Source: Atriophallophorus winterbourni
Lineage: Eukaryota; Platyhelminthes; Trematoda; Plagiorchiida; Microphallidae
Length of the DNA stretch: 64,000 bases
Direction of reading: 5' to 3'
NCBI GenBank assembly: GCA_013407085.1
Contig: JACCGJ010011120.1
Coordinates: forward strand, 1 to 64,000
The position numbers and the translations under genes are program-made. Positions within the stretch are counted from its first letter, which is position 1, and every line of letters begins with the position of its first letter. Below the pieces are notes generated by a model. The model searched no databases, was not told where the DNA came from, and worked only from the letters and a program-made list of their open reading frames with translations. Below, in pieces: positions 1-11,454 of the stretch.

Positions 1-79
1 CTGACATTGAATATAGCTTAGTTTTTACTTCTCTGTGGACGAAAACTCAAATATGTTCGAATGATACGTGAAAACACGA

Positions 80-372
80 CTATTATGTTTTCATTTGCAT
101 GTATTACCATCGCACATACCCCACAACGGTTTCGTATTGTTTGCATCCATCAGATAGGGACAATAAAATCGGGATCGACATGACTTGACACAGTGGAGAA
201 ACGGTAAGTAAGTTGACATTGAAAGCCACTGTTGAGTAAGGTAGGCACGACCAACCTGTTCAATCGCATGTGCCGACAGACATATTGATAAGGTTATACC
301 ATTGACATGTACAAAATGTCCTTATATGCATGCAATGTCATAGCAGAAACACCACAGCCGGTTTCGTAGGAT
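80..372 (-). repeat. R1 hammerhead repeat, 1.2 tandem units
   Basis: A copy of repeat family R1, with the ribozyme strand being minus. Recurrent landmarks on the plus strand are CATTTGCATG, CCCCAC, GGTTTCGT, GACA(A/G)TAA, CAGTGGAGAAACGG and CACGACCAACCTGTTCAAT. The GTTTC element recurs at 129-133 and 361-365, giving a unit of 232 bp. The second unit is cut off just after GTTTCGTAG. Tandem arrangement of a short unit carrying one hammerhead each is typical of hammerhead satellites. Confidence 0.75.
119..159 (-). ncRNA. Hammerhead ribozyme motif, R1 family (core mutated)
   Basis: On the minus strand the order is CCCTAT, CTGATGG, ATGCAAACAATAC, GAAAC, CGTTG, TGGGG. It matches the intact R1 motif at 36444-36485, except that the last A of the CTGATGA box is G and helices II and III have changes. 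A mutation of the conserved A9 should abolish cleavage, so this is a fossil copy. Confidence 0.5.
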
Positions 373-1180
373 TAGTAAGAATATTATTATATATTCACAT
401 CAAGTGAACGGATCTTGAGGAAAAACGTCAGTGTCATTCTCATCAAATAGCCCAAAGTCTGCACCAAATTACTGATGCTCATGAATTCAACTCAAATATA
501 CACGTCATTTCTAATACAGAATCGGTATTCTTTCTAATTTTAAAACTTGTATTTCATAATGGAAGAGTTTAATTAAATATTTTTTCTATTTGTGGAAAAA
601 ATGGACAATTTTGTCGTTCAACCTGTGGAAAGGTGATATTGTAAGGGAGATTTTGAGTATCAAACTCATATCCGTGACTGTTAAAATGAAGCCACCGGGC
701 AAACTACAAGCAATATGAAGCTCAATTGTCATTTTAGCACAGCGCTTATCAGTGTAAATTTTACAATCAGATACATTTCTCTGATAATTACGCTCAATAA
801 ATGTTCAAACCAATGTAAACCTCTGGTTGCGATGACATTTTACATTTCATATCCTTGTAATTTTGATCCGCGTTGCATCGAAAGAATACGTTTTTAAATT
901 ATTCTTCATATTACAAAAGCTATGCGGAAGAAAAGATTGCATTTCGTTTTAAACAAGTCTGTCGTTGATGTGCAACACATAAGAACGCGAATTTTCAAAC
1001 GGGCTCCAAAATCACTTTTACCATGACAAATCACTGGAAAACAAGTGCAATATATTTTGGCCTTCAAATATTCTCTCTCATACTTTCTGGCGGATGCGTG
1101 AATAAAATTAAATAAAGTCCTACTAGTGTAATTATATTTGGCCGCGCACCGGTTAGCGCATCGTTTTACGTTTCTCACGG
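373..1180. other. No gene recognised
   Basis: AT-rich sequence with only short chance open frames. I see no conserved motif, repeat family or splice-flanked coding segment. Confidence 0.5.
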
Positions 1181-1544
1181 TTGAAAGTTCAGCATGATGC
1201 TCGCGAAACAACATTAAAATAAAGGAAAGCTTAAACTATGATGTAGCCAGTCAATTAATCAGATTCCTTGAACAAATTTAAATACTCGACAGAAACAAAC
1301 CTATGGACATCTGATCAAAAACCATTTGGTAAATATTCAATTTCGTTACCAAAGTATTTAAGTTGAAAGTTCAGCATGATGCTCGCGAAACAACATTAAA
1401 ATAAAGGAAAGCTTAAACTATGATGTAGCCAGTCAATTAATCAGATTCCTTGAACAAATTTAAATACTCGACAGAAACAAACCTATGGACATCTGATCAA
1501 AAACCATTTGGTAAATATTCAATTTCGTTACCAAAGTATTTAAG
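1181..1544. repeat. Perfect 182-bp tandem duplication
   Basis: Positions 1181-1362 and 1363-1544 are identical by eye, beginning TTGAAAGTTCAGCATGATGC and ending AAGTATTTAAG in each copy. There is no spacer. Identity over the whole unit means a very recent duplication or an assembly artefact. No coding content or target-site duplication is evident. Confidence 0.93.
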
Positions 1545-4390
1545 TAAAGGCAACCTACATCGGAAATTTTCTTTTTATAATGTTTGTGGAAGCAAACGAA
1601 CGAGAATTAGAATATGCAGTAATAATAACGCGCACTTGAATGTTCTTAGTACAACCACTTTGCAAACCACTGACTACACGATTACAATGATAAGCGCCAC
1701 GTTCAAATACGTGCGGAAAAAATGAGGACATGCCAATTACGGAGAGCATTACACTTGTAGTTACGAAGCGTTCCAATTAATAAATAATTGATACCAGGCG
1801 AGGAATTGACAAGCTCACCTGGAGTTGATGGCAAGGGAACATATAAATATCGCGGCTGATTATAAATCATTGATTTTAATCAAATATCGAATACTTGTAT
1901 TTTATCATTTTCATCATTTTTGACAAAAGGAAACCTTGGATTACTGTATATTTTGCTTGCTTTCCGCATTGCATGTAAAGACTTAAAACACATCTAATAT
2001 CTCAATTGGTTTTTTCAATATGTGACGCTTTCTTTATCGGAAATTCCTAATCAGAACACGAAGTGTGGCAAATTACCAATTGCAACCGTTACATTAAAAC
2101 GCTGTTTGCGGCTTCAAATTCACCGATTTATTGTATATGACAAATTGATTAACTGCAAAACTTAATGAACTCAGGTATGAGTTAGAGTGGTTTATTTGTT
2201 TATTCATGTTGAGGACGTTGGGAGAAATTTTCAATGGAACGAAATTCTGTGCATTCAAACACGGTTGAAAAAAGTTCATCATGGTAATTTACTGTATTAT
2301 CCGATGATTAAAAATGCCTTAGCATTTGTATACTCCCTGTGCATTCCCCAAGGATACATCTCCCGTAATTTGGAACATATATTTCGCCGAAAACATTACT
2401 TAACCAGCGAATCCTACCATTTTGGTTTTTGTTTACTTTAGTAAATCACTTCCCCATTTGTCATCTGACGCTACGCGTATTGTCTGGTGCAAAACTTGTG
2501 TCGTTTGTACAGTTTGGCGAATATTATAAACAGAACCTTTATCCAGAACTTCGGGTATTTGACAATCCAATGCAAATTGTTCGGTTTCCGCGTGTGGCAC
2601 ATATAACTTAATTAACCGTGACAGCTAAAATATCGAATTTTTGGCCAGTTAGTACTTTTGAATGGTTTTGATAAAAACGTTTGAGCTTTAATCATTTATT
2701 ATCCCACTTAAGTGAATAGTACTCGTGAGATTTTGCTTTCAGCTATCGTAGTTATTTTCTAAAACAAAACTGCGACTGGTGTCATTAATTTTATTCATTT
2801 AAACAGAGTTTCATGCTGTTAGCACAAAAACTTCATGGTATAAATGTTCGATAACAAATTTAGTTGTGTGCTTCACCGAAACGTGAGTCATGCAAATCAG
2901 CACGCTTGCTTTCAAAGGTTTCATTAGACATCTCTGAATTGTGAATACTTTCATTTCGCGCAAGACTACCTTAGTTCACATGCGGGTGAGACAGTCAAAG
3001 TATGCCGTAGTTTCAAAGCACACGTGTCCAGATTCCGAAGAACGAGATACACCGACGTTACACCGATAACATTCACCAGATTCGGTCTCAAATCATATCA
3101 CCAAGCTGACTAGCTGAAACACAATCCAGAATATTGTGTTGTGGCATTACGCTTCGGCATTGCTTTATTGTGGAATATTTTGTCAATAAACATGATGATG
3201 ATGTGTATTTAAAAAGTTTGCCAACTTTTCGGTTCTTACCAGGCATGACATGCTGTAAAACAATTGATCCACATGCTGCCTGATAAGAGCTGTGAATTTA
3301 AGCAAACAAACATCCGTGTTTGGGTTGGGGTTTGTTGAAATGTTTTGTTTATAGTCATGATTATGAGATAATATATTTACCGTGATATCAAACTTGTTTT
3401 TGAAGTTTAATATGGAGCTGAGGAATTAAAAATGTGTTCGATTTAGTAGATTCCATTCGTATAATAATTTGAATGTCCAAAACTAAAATGCCTTATTAAA
3501 ACGTTTTTAAGCAGGTTTATTGTTCAGCAAAAATGTAGGTATTTCAACATCCCCACTGAGATTGTTCCAATTTTAAGTTGTGACCCTTGTCAGCGCTCTG
3601 GTTTTTGGTACTATTGATACATACTGACCAATTTAAATTAAACAAAAGTACTTACATTTAGGTAGAGTTTGTGCAGAAGAAGTAATTCAGAATTGATTCT
3701 CATTTGTTTCTTGTTCCGAGCGGGTGAAATGAACAGAATTTCTCGAACAACACTATTTTATCTAGATACGGCTTACTAATTGGGAATATCCGAATAAGCC
3801 TTCTGATCGAATTATTCTTATATTGCTTGAATCAATCCTGCCCTAGAGTCACTGTCTAATACATGCAAATCGCTCTAAATTTTATATGATTAATTAACTT
3901 AAAGTCGTTAAAGATTTTCTGACAGATTTTATACCGCTGAATTTGTGAAATCAAGTAACTTTAGCTGTGCCAGTCTTAGCAAACATCAAACGGTGTCTAA
4001 AAAGTATCAATGAACACAGAAACTGGCTACAACCGATGTTTGCAAAATGGGTACTGGGTTTATGCACAAGGATGTATACAATCAGCCGTTGCTTGTAAAG
4101 TTCACTTTAGAATCGTCCGATATAATAAGCTTCGCATGAACAATCGAACGTTGAACTTTTCCGGGGGTATTTTTCCTGAAATACACAGGCTTATTTTTAA
4201 CGCAAATAGTTAACGAATTTACATTTATATTGCCATCAAATATATCTACAAATAAGTTATACGTATCTACTCCGCAGAATGTGCACGATTTATCCGTTTG
4301 AGGATTGAATTTCGGGAATCGAAATTAAATCCATTTATCCAACCCATGTGGAAACGTTAAAATCGGACAGACCACCTTACCAAATATGAA
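1545..4390. other. No gene recognised
   Basis: AT-rich sequence with chance open frames under 90 codons, none resembling a known family and none flanked by a convincing splice pattern. No repeat from the families found elsewhere in the window was recognised. Confidence 0.45.
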
Positions 4391-4394
4391 ACTC

Positions 4395-4424
4395 TAGAAG
4401 AAGAAGAAGAAGAAGAAGAAGAAA
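4395..4424 (+). repeat. GAA/AGA trinucleotide microsatellite
   Basis: About ten uninterrupted AGA/GAA units follow ACTCT and are followed by AACTTTATTCG. A simple repeat; such tracts are often the tail of a LINE or SINE, but no element is recognisable on either side. Confidence 0.9.
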
Positions 4425-6290
4425 ACTTTATTCGTCAAAACGAGTTTTCAGCTAATCAAATATCAGCAGAGAGACGTCGAATAAATTTGCTTAGGTTTCA
4501 CATTAAGCTTTGTGAAATCAAATTTCCCAACAATATTGTTAAGATAACGCTTGGTAAAATTTGAAATTATTTCTCGAATCGATAGATGCCATCATCTTCC
4601 CAAATGTTACATTCCAGGACGAAATTAATCAGCAAGTTTCGACATAATCAAGAACGGAAAGGAGAGCAACAAGTAAATTGATTTTTGAAACTTTTGACAC
4701 GAAGTAACAAATTTGTCAAATGCAAGCAAGATATATAATAGGCGTCCCAGAATCAGAGAACCATTTACTAAGATTTGATTTATCGACGAACAAGCCAACG
4801 GACAAACGTTTAAAAATGAAGGTCACTCAATGGATCAATATAATCGATAAATTTATGAGGGTTAACTTTGAGAAGTAATTTCATACAAAATACGTAATAG
4901 CTAAAAATAAAGTCTTGAAACGTATAACTAATAATATTGCACGATTTGCGTTTTTGTAAGAAATGCATGGGTGACAAAGAACATGGAATTGAAGTTAGAT
5001 GTAAGCAAACAATTCCTGCGAAAAATTGTCCTATGCTCAATCTTTGGCATTTTGTTCTCACTACTATGTGGATCATCTGCATTTGGATGGACAAGTTGTT
5101 TTGGTAATTCTTTTACGACAGTGTCTCCATTTCTTTGCTGTTTAAACGCACGCGGATTTTGATAATAATGTTTCAACCTGAGGAGTTCAGACGGAACAAA
5201 CCTAGTGGTGGGTGAGCACGGTTTTACTCAGTGTACTTTATTATTCATTATATATTTGTGATCACCGATAAGTAATTCGATATTTTTACCGTAGGTTGTG
5301 ACTGATTTTTTCATTTCTTCCAAAGTTATTTCAACATGAACGAGTTGTTCATCGAGAGTTTTACTTCTAAATTGAATCAAAATCGAATTTATTGTGAATG
5401 GAGGCAATGCTTGGGGATATAACATTTGTGCTTTGCGTAAAAATAGTCCATCTGCTGTATCTAGCTGTTGAAATAGGAAAATGTCTACTTAATAGCCAAT
5501 CATTACATTTTCCAACCCAGAGATGGATCGTACGGGCATGTTACGTAGCGTAACAGATGGAAAGGTAGAGAAGCGTTTGCCGGATTGAATTATTGTGTAG
5601 CACTCGTGTAATCTACTGGCTTGCAAGGTCAAATCATTATTTTTCCCAATCATACAGGATAAATAAGTTCAGCCTGAAGACATAGATGTATAAAGGAACG
5701 TGATGCAATTCGGTTCTGTCAACATGCCTCTAGAATGATTGAAGTTAGCTGTTTTCAACGTTGTTAATACAACGAAACAACAGCGATTTCAGCAGTGACA
5801 ATATACCACTGGACATGAGTATTTAAAATGCAATCAGTTCGCAGAAACCAGTATGGACAAATTCACTAATTTTGAAGAACTGGTTTTTTTGTTTGAATAC
5901 TTGCAACCACCACGGGATTATATTCTCATGACCTTCACACTCTTGATTTTACAGCGAAATCTATCTGTACCATCATTTGTAGACTAAACAATTTCTAAAC
6001 TTTAGGGTGATGATTTACCAAGTCGGTGATTTAAAACCCCACGGCATTTACGAAGCGCAATCTTATCAGCTCATCCCCATATTTACTTACTATGTTACAC
6101 CAGTATTTCAAATACACCAAATAAATTATAATCTCGAAAATAGGTTACAACCTTTAAAAATCAAAAGCACTAGTGCACCTCTATTATAATTACCACACGA
6201 CAGGATGTGTTGTTTGCGCTGATCAGGTATAAACAGAATGATCAGAATCAGCATTTAAGGAAATAATGGAAAAACTGCAAACAAATGTTG
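4425..6290. other. No gene recognised
   Basis: Contains overlapping short open frames on both strands at 4928-5176. The plus frame has a hydrophobic stretch, but codon context and splice signals do not support an exon. The remainder is AT-rich without recognised repeats. Confidence 0.4.
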
Positions 6291-6299
6291 AACATTGAA

Positions 6300-6530
6300 T
6301 CCCGTATCAGGTAAAGCTGGCACGATCAACGTGTTCAATCAAGTTTATCCCAACTCATGTAGATTGGTTAAAGGGCTTGAATAAAAACCCATATTTGCAT
6401 GTATTTCTATTACACAAAAACCACAACCGGTTTTGTGCCCTCTACACTCATTAGATGGGAACAGTAGGATCAGTAACCGCACGACTTGAATAATTGGAAG
6501 TATTGTAAACTAAGTTTGTAATCTAAAGCC
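6300..6530 (-). repeat. R1 hammerhead repeat, degenerate tandem copies
   Basis: Begins inside one R1 unit (GGCACGATCAACGTGTTCAAT) and runs into the next (TTTGCATG, ACCACAACCGG, ATTAGATGGGAACAGTA). The ribozyme strand is minus. The core reads CTAATGA and AAAAC instead of CTGATGA and GAAAC, so the hammerhead at about 6420-6460 is decayed. Confidence 0.6.
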
Positions 6531-6540
6531 AGAGGTCAAG

Positions 6541-6557
6541 GTGTGTGTGTGTGTGTG
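6541..6557 (+). repeat. (GT)n microsatellite
   Basis: A short dinucleotide run at the junction between two R1 copies of opposite orientation. Confidence 0.9.
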
Positions 6558-6685
6558 ATGGAAATGAATTTGAAACGGGATTTTTGTTTAATCCCATCGG
6601 GTCACCTAGATCTACATGGGTCAAAGGGTGTAATTGAACAGGTTGGTCGTGCAAAACTTATACAATAGTGGGATTAAAGTCCAAA
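6558..6685 (+). repeat. R1 hammerhead repeat, truncated inverted copy
   Basis: Plus-strand R1 sequence from GATGGAAATG through AATTGAACAGGTTGGTCGTGC to AATAGTGGG. It contains the portion between hammerheads and lacks the core. With the copy at 6300-6530 it makes an inverted pair separated by the GT run. Confidence 0.6.
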
Positions 6686-7039
6686 CGTCATTTAGCCTGC
6701 ATGTTTTACCATTCAAACGACAAAGTATTTATGGCACTGTACGTGAAGACCAATTTAGCATAACAGGTAGGCTTATTTTAACTCTCAATTTAACTAGAAT
6801 GTTTCGAAGTTTTGTACAAACAATAAATCGATAGGCTTATTTCTTAATCCACGGTTGAATCATATACAGTACAGTTATTTTTTATTATTCCTTGTGCTTA
6901 ATTCAATCGTTTATAGCTGTACATGCCATGTTCCGGAATGTGTTAAGTGTACATCTGAAAATTGTCCATTGGGAGCCACTGGATGAAATTCAGAAAACCA
7001 TCCTTTTGACCCAAGTACACTGACAAAAGCAATCTTAAA

Positions 7040-7320
7040 ATCGACATAAATTTGGAACAAAATATACATTTGCATGCTTTTCCGTCATTCACACCCCACG
7101 ACGGGTTTCGTGCTGTTTGCACTCATCAGGTAGAGACAGTAAGACCAGGATCCGCATGCGCTTGAAACAGTGGAAGAATGGTAAACAAGGAGCGCTTGTA
7201 TGCCACTGTTGGATAAGGCTGGTACGACCAACCTGTTCAAAGCATGTGTCCAAACACATGTTAAATGGGGTTAAACCCATAACCATGAAACAAAATATAC
7301 ATTCGGGTTAGGAATTTATA
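7040..7320 (-). repeat. R1 hammerhead repeat, complete unit
   Basis: Landmarks in order on the plus strand: AAATATACATTTGCATGC, CACACCCCACGAC, GTTTCGTGC, CATCAGGTAGAGACAGTAAG, GAAACAGTGGAAGAATGG, CCACTGTTGGATAAGGCTGG, ACGACCAACCTGTTC, GGGGTTAAACCCAT, then AAAATATACATTCG again. Reappearance of the AAAATATACATT start after one unit shows the head-to-tail nature of the family. The ribozyme strand is minus. Confidence 0.8.
7094..7135 (-). ncRNA. Hammerhead ribozyme, R1 family (intact core)
   Basis: Reading the minus strand: CTCTAC (helix I), CTGATGA (core), GTGC-AAACA-GCAC (helix II with loop), GAAA (core), C-CC-G (minimal helix III, with the last core A pairing to U), UC (cleavage after GUC), GTGGGG (helix I partner). 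All invariant core bases of a type I hammerhead are present. Helix I pairs six positions with G-U wobbles. The loop change CC versus CG in the sister copy leaves helix III intact. Self-cleavage is inferred from the fold, not shown. Confidence 0.75.
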
Positions 7321-7424
7321 ACATCAACGAGTTTCAACCCGTCCTAAAACCGGAACAAATAAAGGTCAACCTCAGAAACTTAAAGATATGCGACTCAGTG
7401 TGGTATGAATAAGTGAGGTGTGTT

Positions 7425-7920
7425 GGCCTCCTTCGGTCGATGTCGACCATGGATATACATCACAATCGCATGAATTTTCATGTTCCACAGCTTTTCGAAA
7501 GACTAAAATGTCCGATTCGGGAGGAACAAATTCTCCTGCGGCGCTTGCAACGATAGGTAGAACTCGGTTGTAGGGCGTCAGTTACACGCCGGCGGCGTGA
7601 TCTGCGTTCATCAGCCAACAGCTGTATCTGCTCCACCCCAGATTTCAGATGACGCCTAACACAGTGCTTTCAAAGTAAGTGGTCAAGAGCACGTTCTTCC
7701 CAACTCGCGTGGGGCAATGTCAAAGCTTTTATATCTCTTTTGCAAACGTATGTGTACCGCAAATGCGGTTTGCCCAATGAATGACTTCCTGATTGCAACT
7801 TATTAAAGAGTAGATCTTTCGGAATACGACTATTTTCCATTTTGTAGACGTGGCCAAGCCACTGCAGTCGGCGCAGCTGTAGTAGGGTGAACATGCTCTG
7901 TTGAGGTGAGGTAAACGTAG
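7425..7920 (-). mobile_element. 3' fragment of zinc-finger-ended LINE
   Basis: Starts at the 3' terminal signature GGCCTCCTTCGGTCGATGTC with the palindrome GGTCGA/TCGACC and extends back into coding sequence. Minus-strand frames give LRRLQWLGHVYKMENSRIPK and a SWEERALDHLL-type segment of the LINE C-terminal region, broken by frameshifts. The zinc-finger codons lie near 7500-7560 but are interrupted. A 5'-truncated, inactive insertion. Confidence 0.75.
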
Positions 7921-8164
7921 CAAAAGCTCGAAGGAAACAGTTGACACGAAATCTTCCGCCAAATAATGTTGACGTATTAATCGGGATAAACGCACTTTGG
8001 ACATCTTCAATAATTATGCGATTGCCGATTAGACATAAACGCGTTTCATTCGTAATAAACGCCTGTTTGATTGGTGTTCTGTTATTTTATGCGATTTGGA
8101 GGGTGAACGTTATTAGGGTAGGAAAAGTTTATCTGATTTGAATCGTTACGCAATCAGTATTCAG

Positions 8165-8490
8165 GCTAAAGCCCAGTGACCTTACTCGAACATGAACACA
8201 TTCAAAGGCTTTAAGTATTCCGCATTCTCGATTGGATATACGTCGTAATTTTTTCTCGATAAGAATTAGTTTCACTTGAAACTATTTGCCTGGATAAATC
8301 ACACTATCAGAATCTGTTGAGGTTTTCGCTTCCAAACTCGATGAGTTTATGACGAAACATGCGGTATGCGAGTGTCCCTATTGATTTTTGAGATATTTTA
8401 TATTTTTTTATATATTCCATATACCTTGTCATCCTATAGTTATTGTTAAGCATATTGCTTTTACTATCATAAAATTTTCTGAGTTCTGAG
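8165..8490 (+). mobile_element. 3' fragment of CR1-like LINE (family B)
   Basis: Plus-strand copy of the last coding codons and 3' UTR of the LINE seen intact at 28680-30290. The end of the reverse-transcriptase protein can be followed (VEVFASKLDEFMT), then GTATGCGAGTGTCCCTAT, the stop TGA and a 3' UTR sharing ATATACCTTGTCATCCTAT and AAATTTTCTGAG with that copy. A short 5'-truncated insertion. Confidence 0.75.
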
Positions 8491-8494
8491 ATGA

Positions 8495-10105
8495 GGTTAT
8501 TGACGTTTGATCGAATGTCTTCAAATCATGGGTCTTTGGAACTTTTTTCCAGGATTCGTCTCCTCTGATACTGAACAGTAAAATACATCCTGGTATAGAC
8601 TATGCTGCCCAAACCTGAACATCAAAGCTTTGAGTGGAGATATGTTGCTTCAAGACGGCTTATATAATCGATCATATATACTTGTCCACGGTTATCATTA
8701 GAGGACATACGATGAGCGCCATAAACGCCTAGGCATGTGGACTATTCTACAAAAGAAAATACCAGGTGAACTTAATCCTGAACTGTTTTTCTCAGCATTT
8801 ATAACTGATCCCAAATTTAAAGTATCGGCAACATCCGATGTCACGATTGCATGTTGGGAATGTGCGAATTTGTTTTGTGTGTAGTTCGCTACCTGGCAAT
8901 CCAGTGAACATCAATACCTGAGCTATTTTCAAATCGAAACTAGATGTCAATGTGCGAGCTGAATCTGATATTGCCAAGACCCATCAACAAGTTACCCCAG
9001 TCGTGAAGACGTATTTATACGTGCATATATTTGCGCCTATATTCGATTATGTGGTTATTGTAAATTTCAATGCTATTTCAACAAAGAATCTTGATTCTTG
9101 AACTACTAGACATACGGAAACTACACCTAGTATGATTGACTTTCGCCGTTCGTATAATCATCAAACTTTAAAGCATTGTGCCACCACCGATATCGCGTGC
9201 AGTGTACAGCAGTATACATCTTGGTAGATTCAGGTTTACTTACACTATACTCAGTGCAAAATATATCAGCGCAATTGTGGGAGTGCACAATTTACAAAAC
9301 TTGCATCTCTACTGGCGTTTCAAAATCAATACTTTCGAAAGCATTCTCAAAATCGATTCAGGTTAAACGATCCCAAGTTTTAGCTCGAAGATTTTTTGCA
9401 TCGTACAGGTGAAAAAATGCGCAACAACAATAAATTAACTGCTGAGCCTTGTCAATGTCAACTGCCATTATGTCACTCCTCAATCACAAAGATAATCAAA
9501 GTAAGTCTGAATATCTTAAAAATATTGAATCGTTATCTGTAAACACGGCTGTATTTATAGTTGATAAAAGACTAGAAAGTAAACTGTTCGTAAATTAATT
9601 CAGCGTTTCAACTTTGGACTTGAGTGTAACAATTTATAAGTTACTGAGGTCATTTTGACTCATATGTTTTAATTACAGTCTCCGCTTATCGACGATGCAG
9701 ATGATGGGTAATAAAGAGTCGTTGTAAAACAAAGGAGGATATCCTTAACAAGTAATTGATAAGGTTTTCCCATTTTCAACTTGTTTTCTACCGTAAATGA
9801 TAACCTTATTTATCATATTATTTAAATAAAACGGTTCGTAAATAGTTTCGTAGAAAAGAAAAGTTGTGCGTGAAACGAACCTAAAGGAGTGACACAGGGT
9901 TATAAGATTACGCGGAAAGTACATTGACAATATTTCACGTTAACGAAAGAAAGTTTTGCTTCAAATAAAATGCAGAGTGAGATACTACATCATTAATCAT
10001 GCCCAGAAATCAAAGACTACGTGCCAAATAAAACCCAATTTACTCGAGAATAAAATCAATAAAATGTTGAGTCCAAACTAGAGCACTAAGTTGTGTAAGT
10101 TTTAA
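8495..10105. other. No gene recognised
   Basis: Two overlapping plus-strand open frames near 9176-9412 share no residues with known families and have no ribosome or splice context. Otherwise AT-rich sequence. Confidence 0.4.
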
Positions 10106-10124
10106 ACTGAACTCAATAAACAAG

Positions 10125-10345
10125 GTTTACTTGAATGCCAATGTTACTTAGGGTTCGTACAACGATCCACGATCTTCAAACACAGAATCACAAAGTGATT
10201 TGTGGTCAAGCACTCAAGGCGCTTATGGATGACCAAAGTAATGTGTTGCTCACTTCCCGCGAAGTTACATTCCACTACCGGTTTCTTGCTGTTTGCCGTC
10301 ATCAGATGGAGACAGTAAGATTAGGTTCAGTGAGCCTTGTACTCA
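10125..10345 (-). repeat. R2 hammerhead repeat
   Basis: A copy of repeat family R2. Plus-strand landmarks: AGGGTTCGTACAACGA, CACAGAATCACAAAGTGATT, TCAAGCACTCAAGGCGCTTA, ACCAAAGTAATGTGTTGCTC, then the hammerhead and GAGACAGTAAG, TTCAGTGAGCCTTG. The ribozyme strand is minus. R2 shares the hammerhead block with R1 but little of the rest. Confidence 0.75.
10272..10309 (-). ncRNA. Hammerhead ribozyme motif, R2 family
   Basis: Minus strand: CCAT, CTGATGA, CGGC-AAACA-GCAA, GAAA, C-CG-G, UA, GTGG. The core is intact with a GUA cleavage triplet and a 4-bp helix I. Helix II keeps only its two loop-proximal pairs, so activity is doubtful. Confidence 0.6.
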
Positions 10346-10359
10346 ATAAAATTAAAAAA

Positions 10360-10470
10360 AGCTCATGTGCATGCATTTCCGTCCCACACACATTCACCTC
10401 ACGAACGGTTTCGCGCTGTTTGTACTCATCATGTTTGGACAGGATCTGCATGCGCTCCATAAGGTTCGAT
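10360..10470 (-). repeat. R1 hammerhead repeat, truncated
   Basis: TGCATGCATTTCCGTC, CACCTCACGAACGGTTTCGCGC, TACTCATCATG and GGATCTGCATGCGCTCC are R1 landmarks. The first core base C has become A (ATGATGA on the minus strand), so the ribozyme is probably dead. Confidence 0.6.
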
Positions 10471-10889
10471 TGCTGGCCATGTCGTTTGCATCAATGTATG
10501 ATAAATTTAGTTATCATGAATTATTCGAAGTTCATATAAAAGCAACAAACGTCTGATTAGGTTGTACGTATAAAACCGGTGTTTAATTACCGCCTCTAGT
10601 TACTGCTCAGTCCATAATTGTGCAATCACACTACTTTGAATTTTAAATTTAGAAATGTTGTGAAAATGTGTATGAATATGTTAAAAAGTAAGCAGCATTA
10701 GTAGATAAACGTTTCATGCAGTACTTTTCACAATGTGTACCTTATGAAAGTGTAAACTATTGATTGATATCTATCGCCTGAATATGCATTTATTTATTTC
10801 AATCATTCATGTCGCACAGTCTAGGTTTTAATGTACAATCGACAGAGAAAAATATAAGTTTAGTTAATGAATCAGCATTTACTAACAAA

Positions 10890-11135
10890 ACTGTTACTGC
10901 CAAGCTGCTTAACATAATTTTTTGTGATTCTGTTTTTGAACACCGTGGTTCGTTTTACGAACCCCATGTAACAGTGGCTTTCAAGTATAACTTTGTTTAC
11001 CACTTTACCACTGTTTCAAGTCTCACTGAACCTAATCTTACTGTCTCATCACCTGATAACGGCAAACAGTCAGAAACCGGTAGTGGCGTGTAAGTGTGGG
11101 GGATGTGATCATCACATTACTTTCGTGATAATTTT
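10890..11135 (+). repeat. R2 hammerhead repeat
   Basis: Plus-strand R2 copy: GTTTTTGAACACCGTGGTTCG, AGTGGCTTTCAAGTATAACT, CACTGTTTCAAGTCTCACTG, the hammerhead block, then GGGGGATGTGATCATCACAT. It lies about 550 bp from the minus-strand copy at 10125, so the cluster holds both orientations. Confidence 0.75.
11049..11086 (+). ncRNA. Hammerhead ribozyme motif, R2 family (core mutated)
   Basis: TCAC, CTGATAA, CGGC-AAACA-GTCA, GAAA, CCGG, TA, GTGG. The conserved G8 of the CTGATGA box is A, expected to abolish cleavage. Helix I and III pairing remain. Confidence 0.5.
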
Positions 11136-11454
11136 ATGTTGTTTCACGGAGGCCTTCAACACATTATTTGGGTTTATTTACGAATATTGATCGTCATAAA
11201 TGCTTAACGATATCTGCAAAAGATCATCATGGATTCTGTCCTCCGAAAAAACGAAAACCCAGTGATGAACACTTTTCTAATAATCATGGACAATGATGCC
11301 GATCGAAAGCCAACTCTTGTATGCCGATACTGTTCTGAGACGTTTCTGTGGCAAACAAATTATTTATACAGTTGAATTGTATTAGTCTTATAGTTTGCAT
11401 ATCTGTTTCAGTCTATTCAATGTGTGTTTGAAAAAAACTGTATTTCAAAATTAA

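Noticed and set aside
80..372. CRISPR-like direct repeats
   Set aside because: The 232-bp tandem unit has no short repeat and unique spacer structure, and the genome is eukaryotic. The hammerhead explains the conserved part.
4928..5176. Overlapping short frames on both strands with a hydrophobic stretch on the plus strand
   Set aside because: No splice, promoter or homology support. One strand's openness explains the other's.
9650..9720. Possible hammerhead near CGACGATGCAGATGATGG
   Set aside because: No GAAA box at the right distance and no pairable helices.
10135..10539. 134-codon frame spanning R2 and R1 repeats
   Set aside because: The frame reads through two ribozyme repeats in their non-ribozyme orientation. 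No protein family is recognisable.
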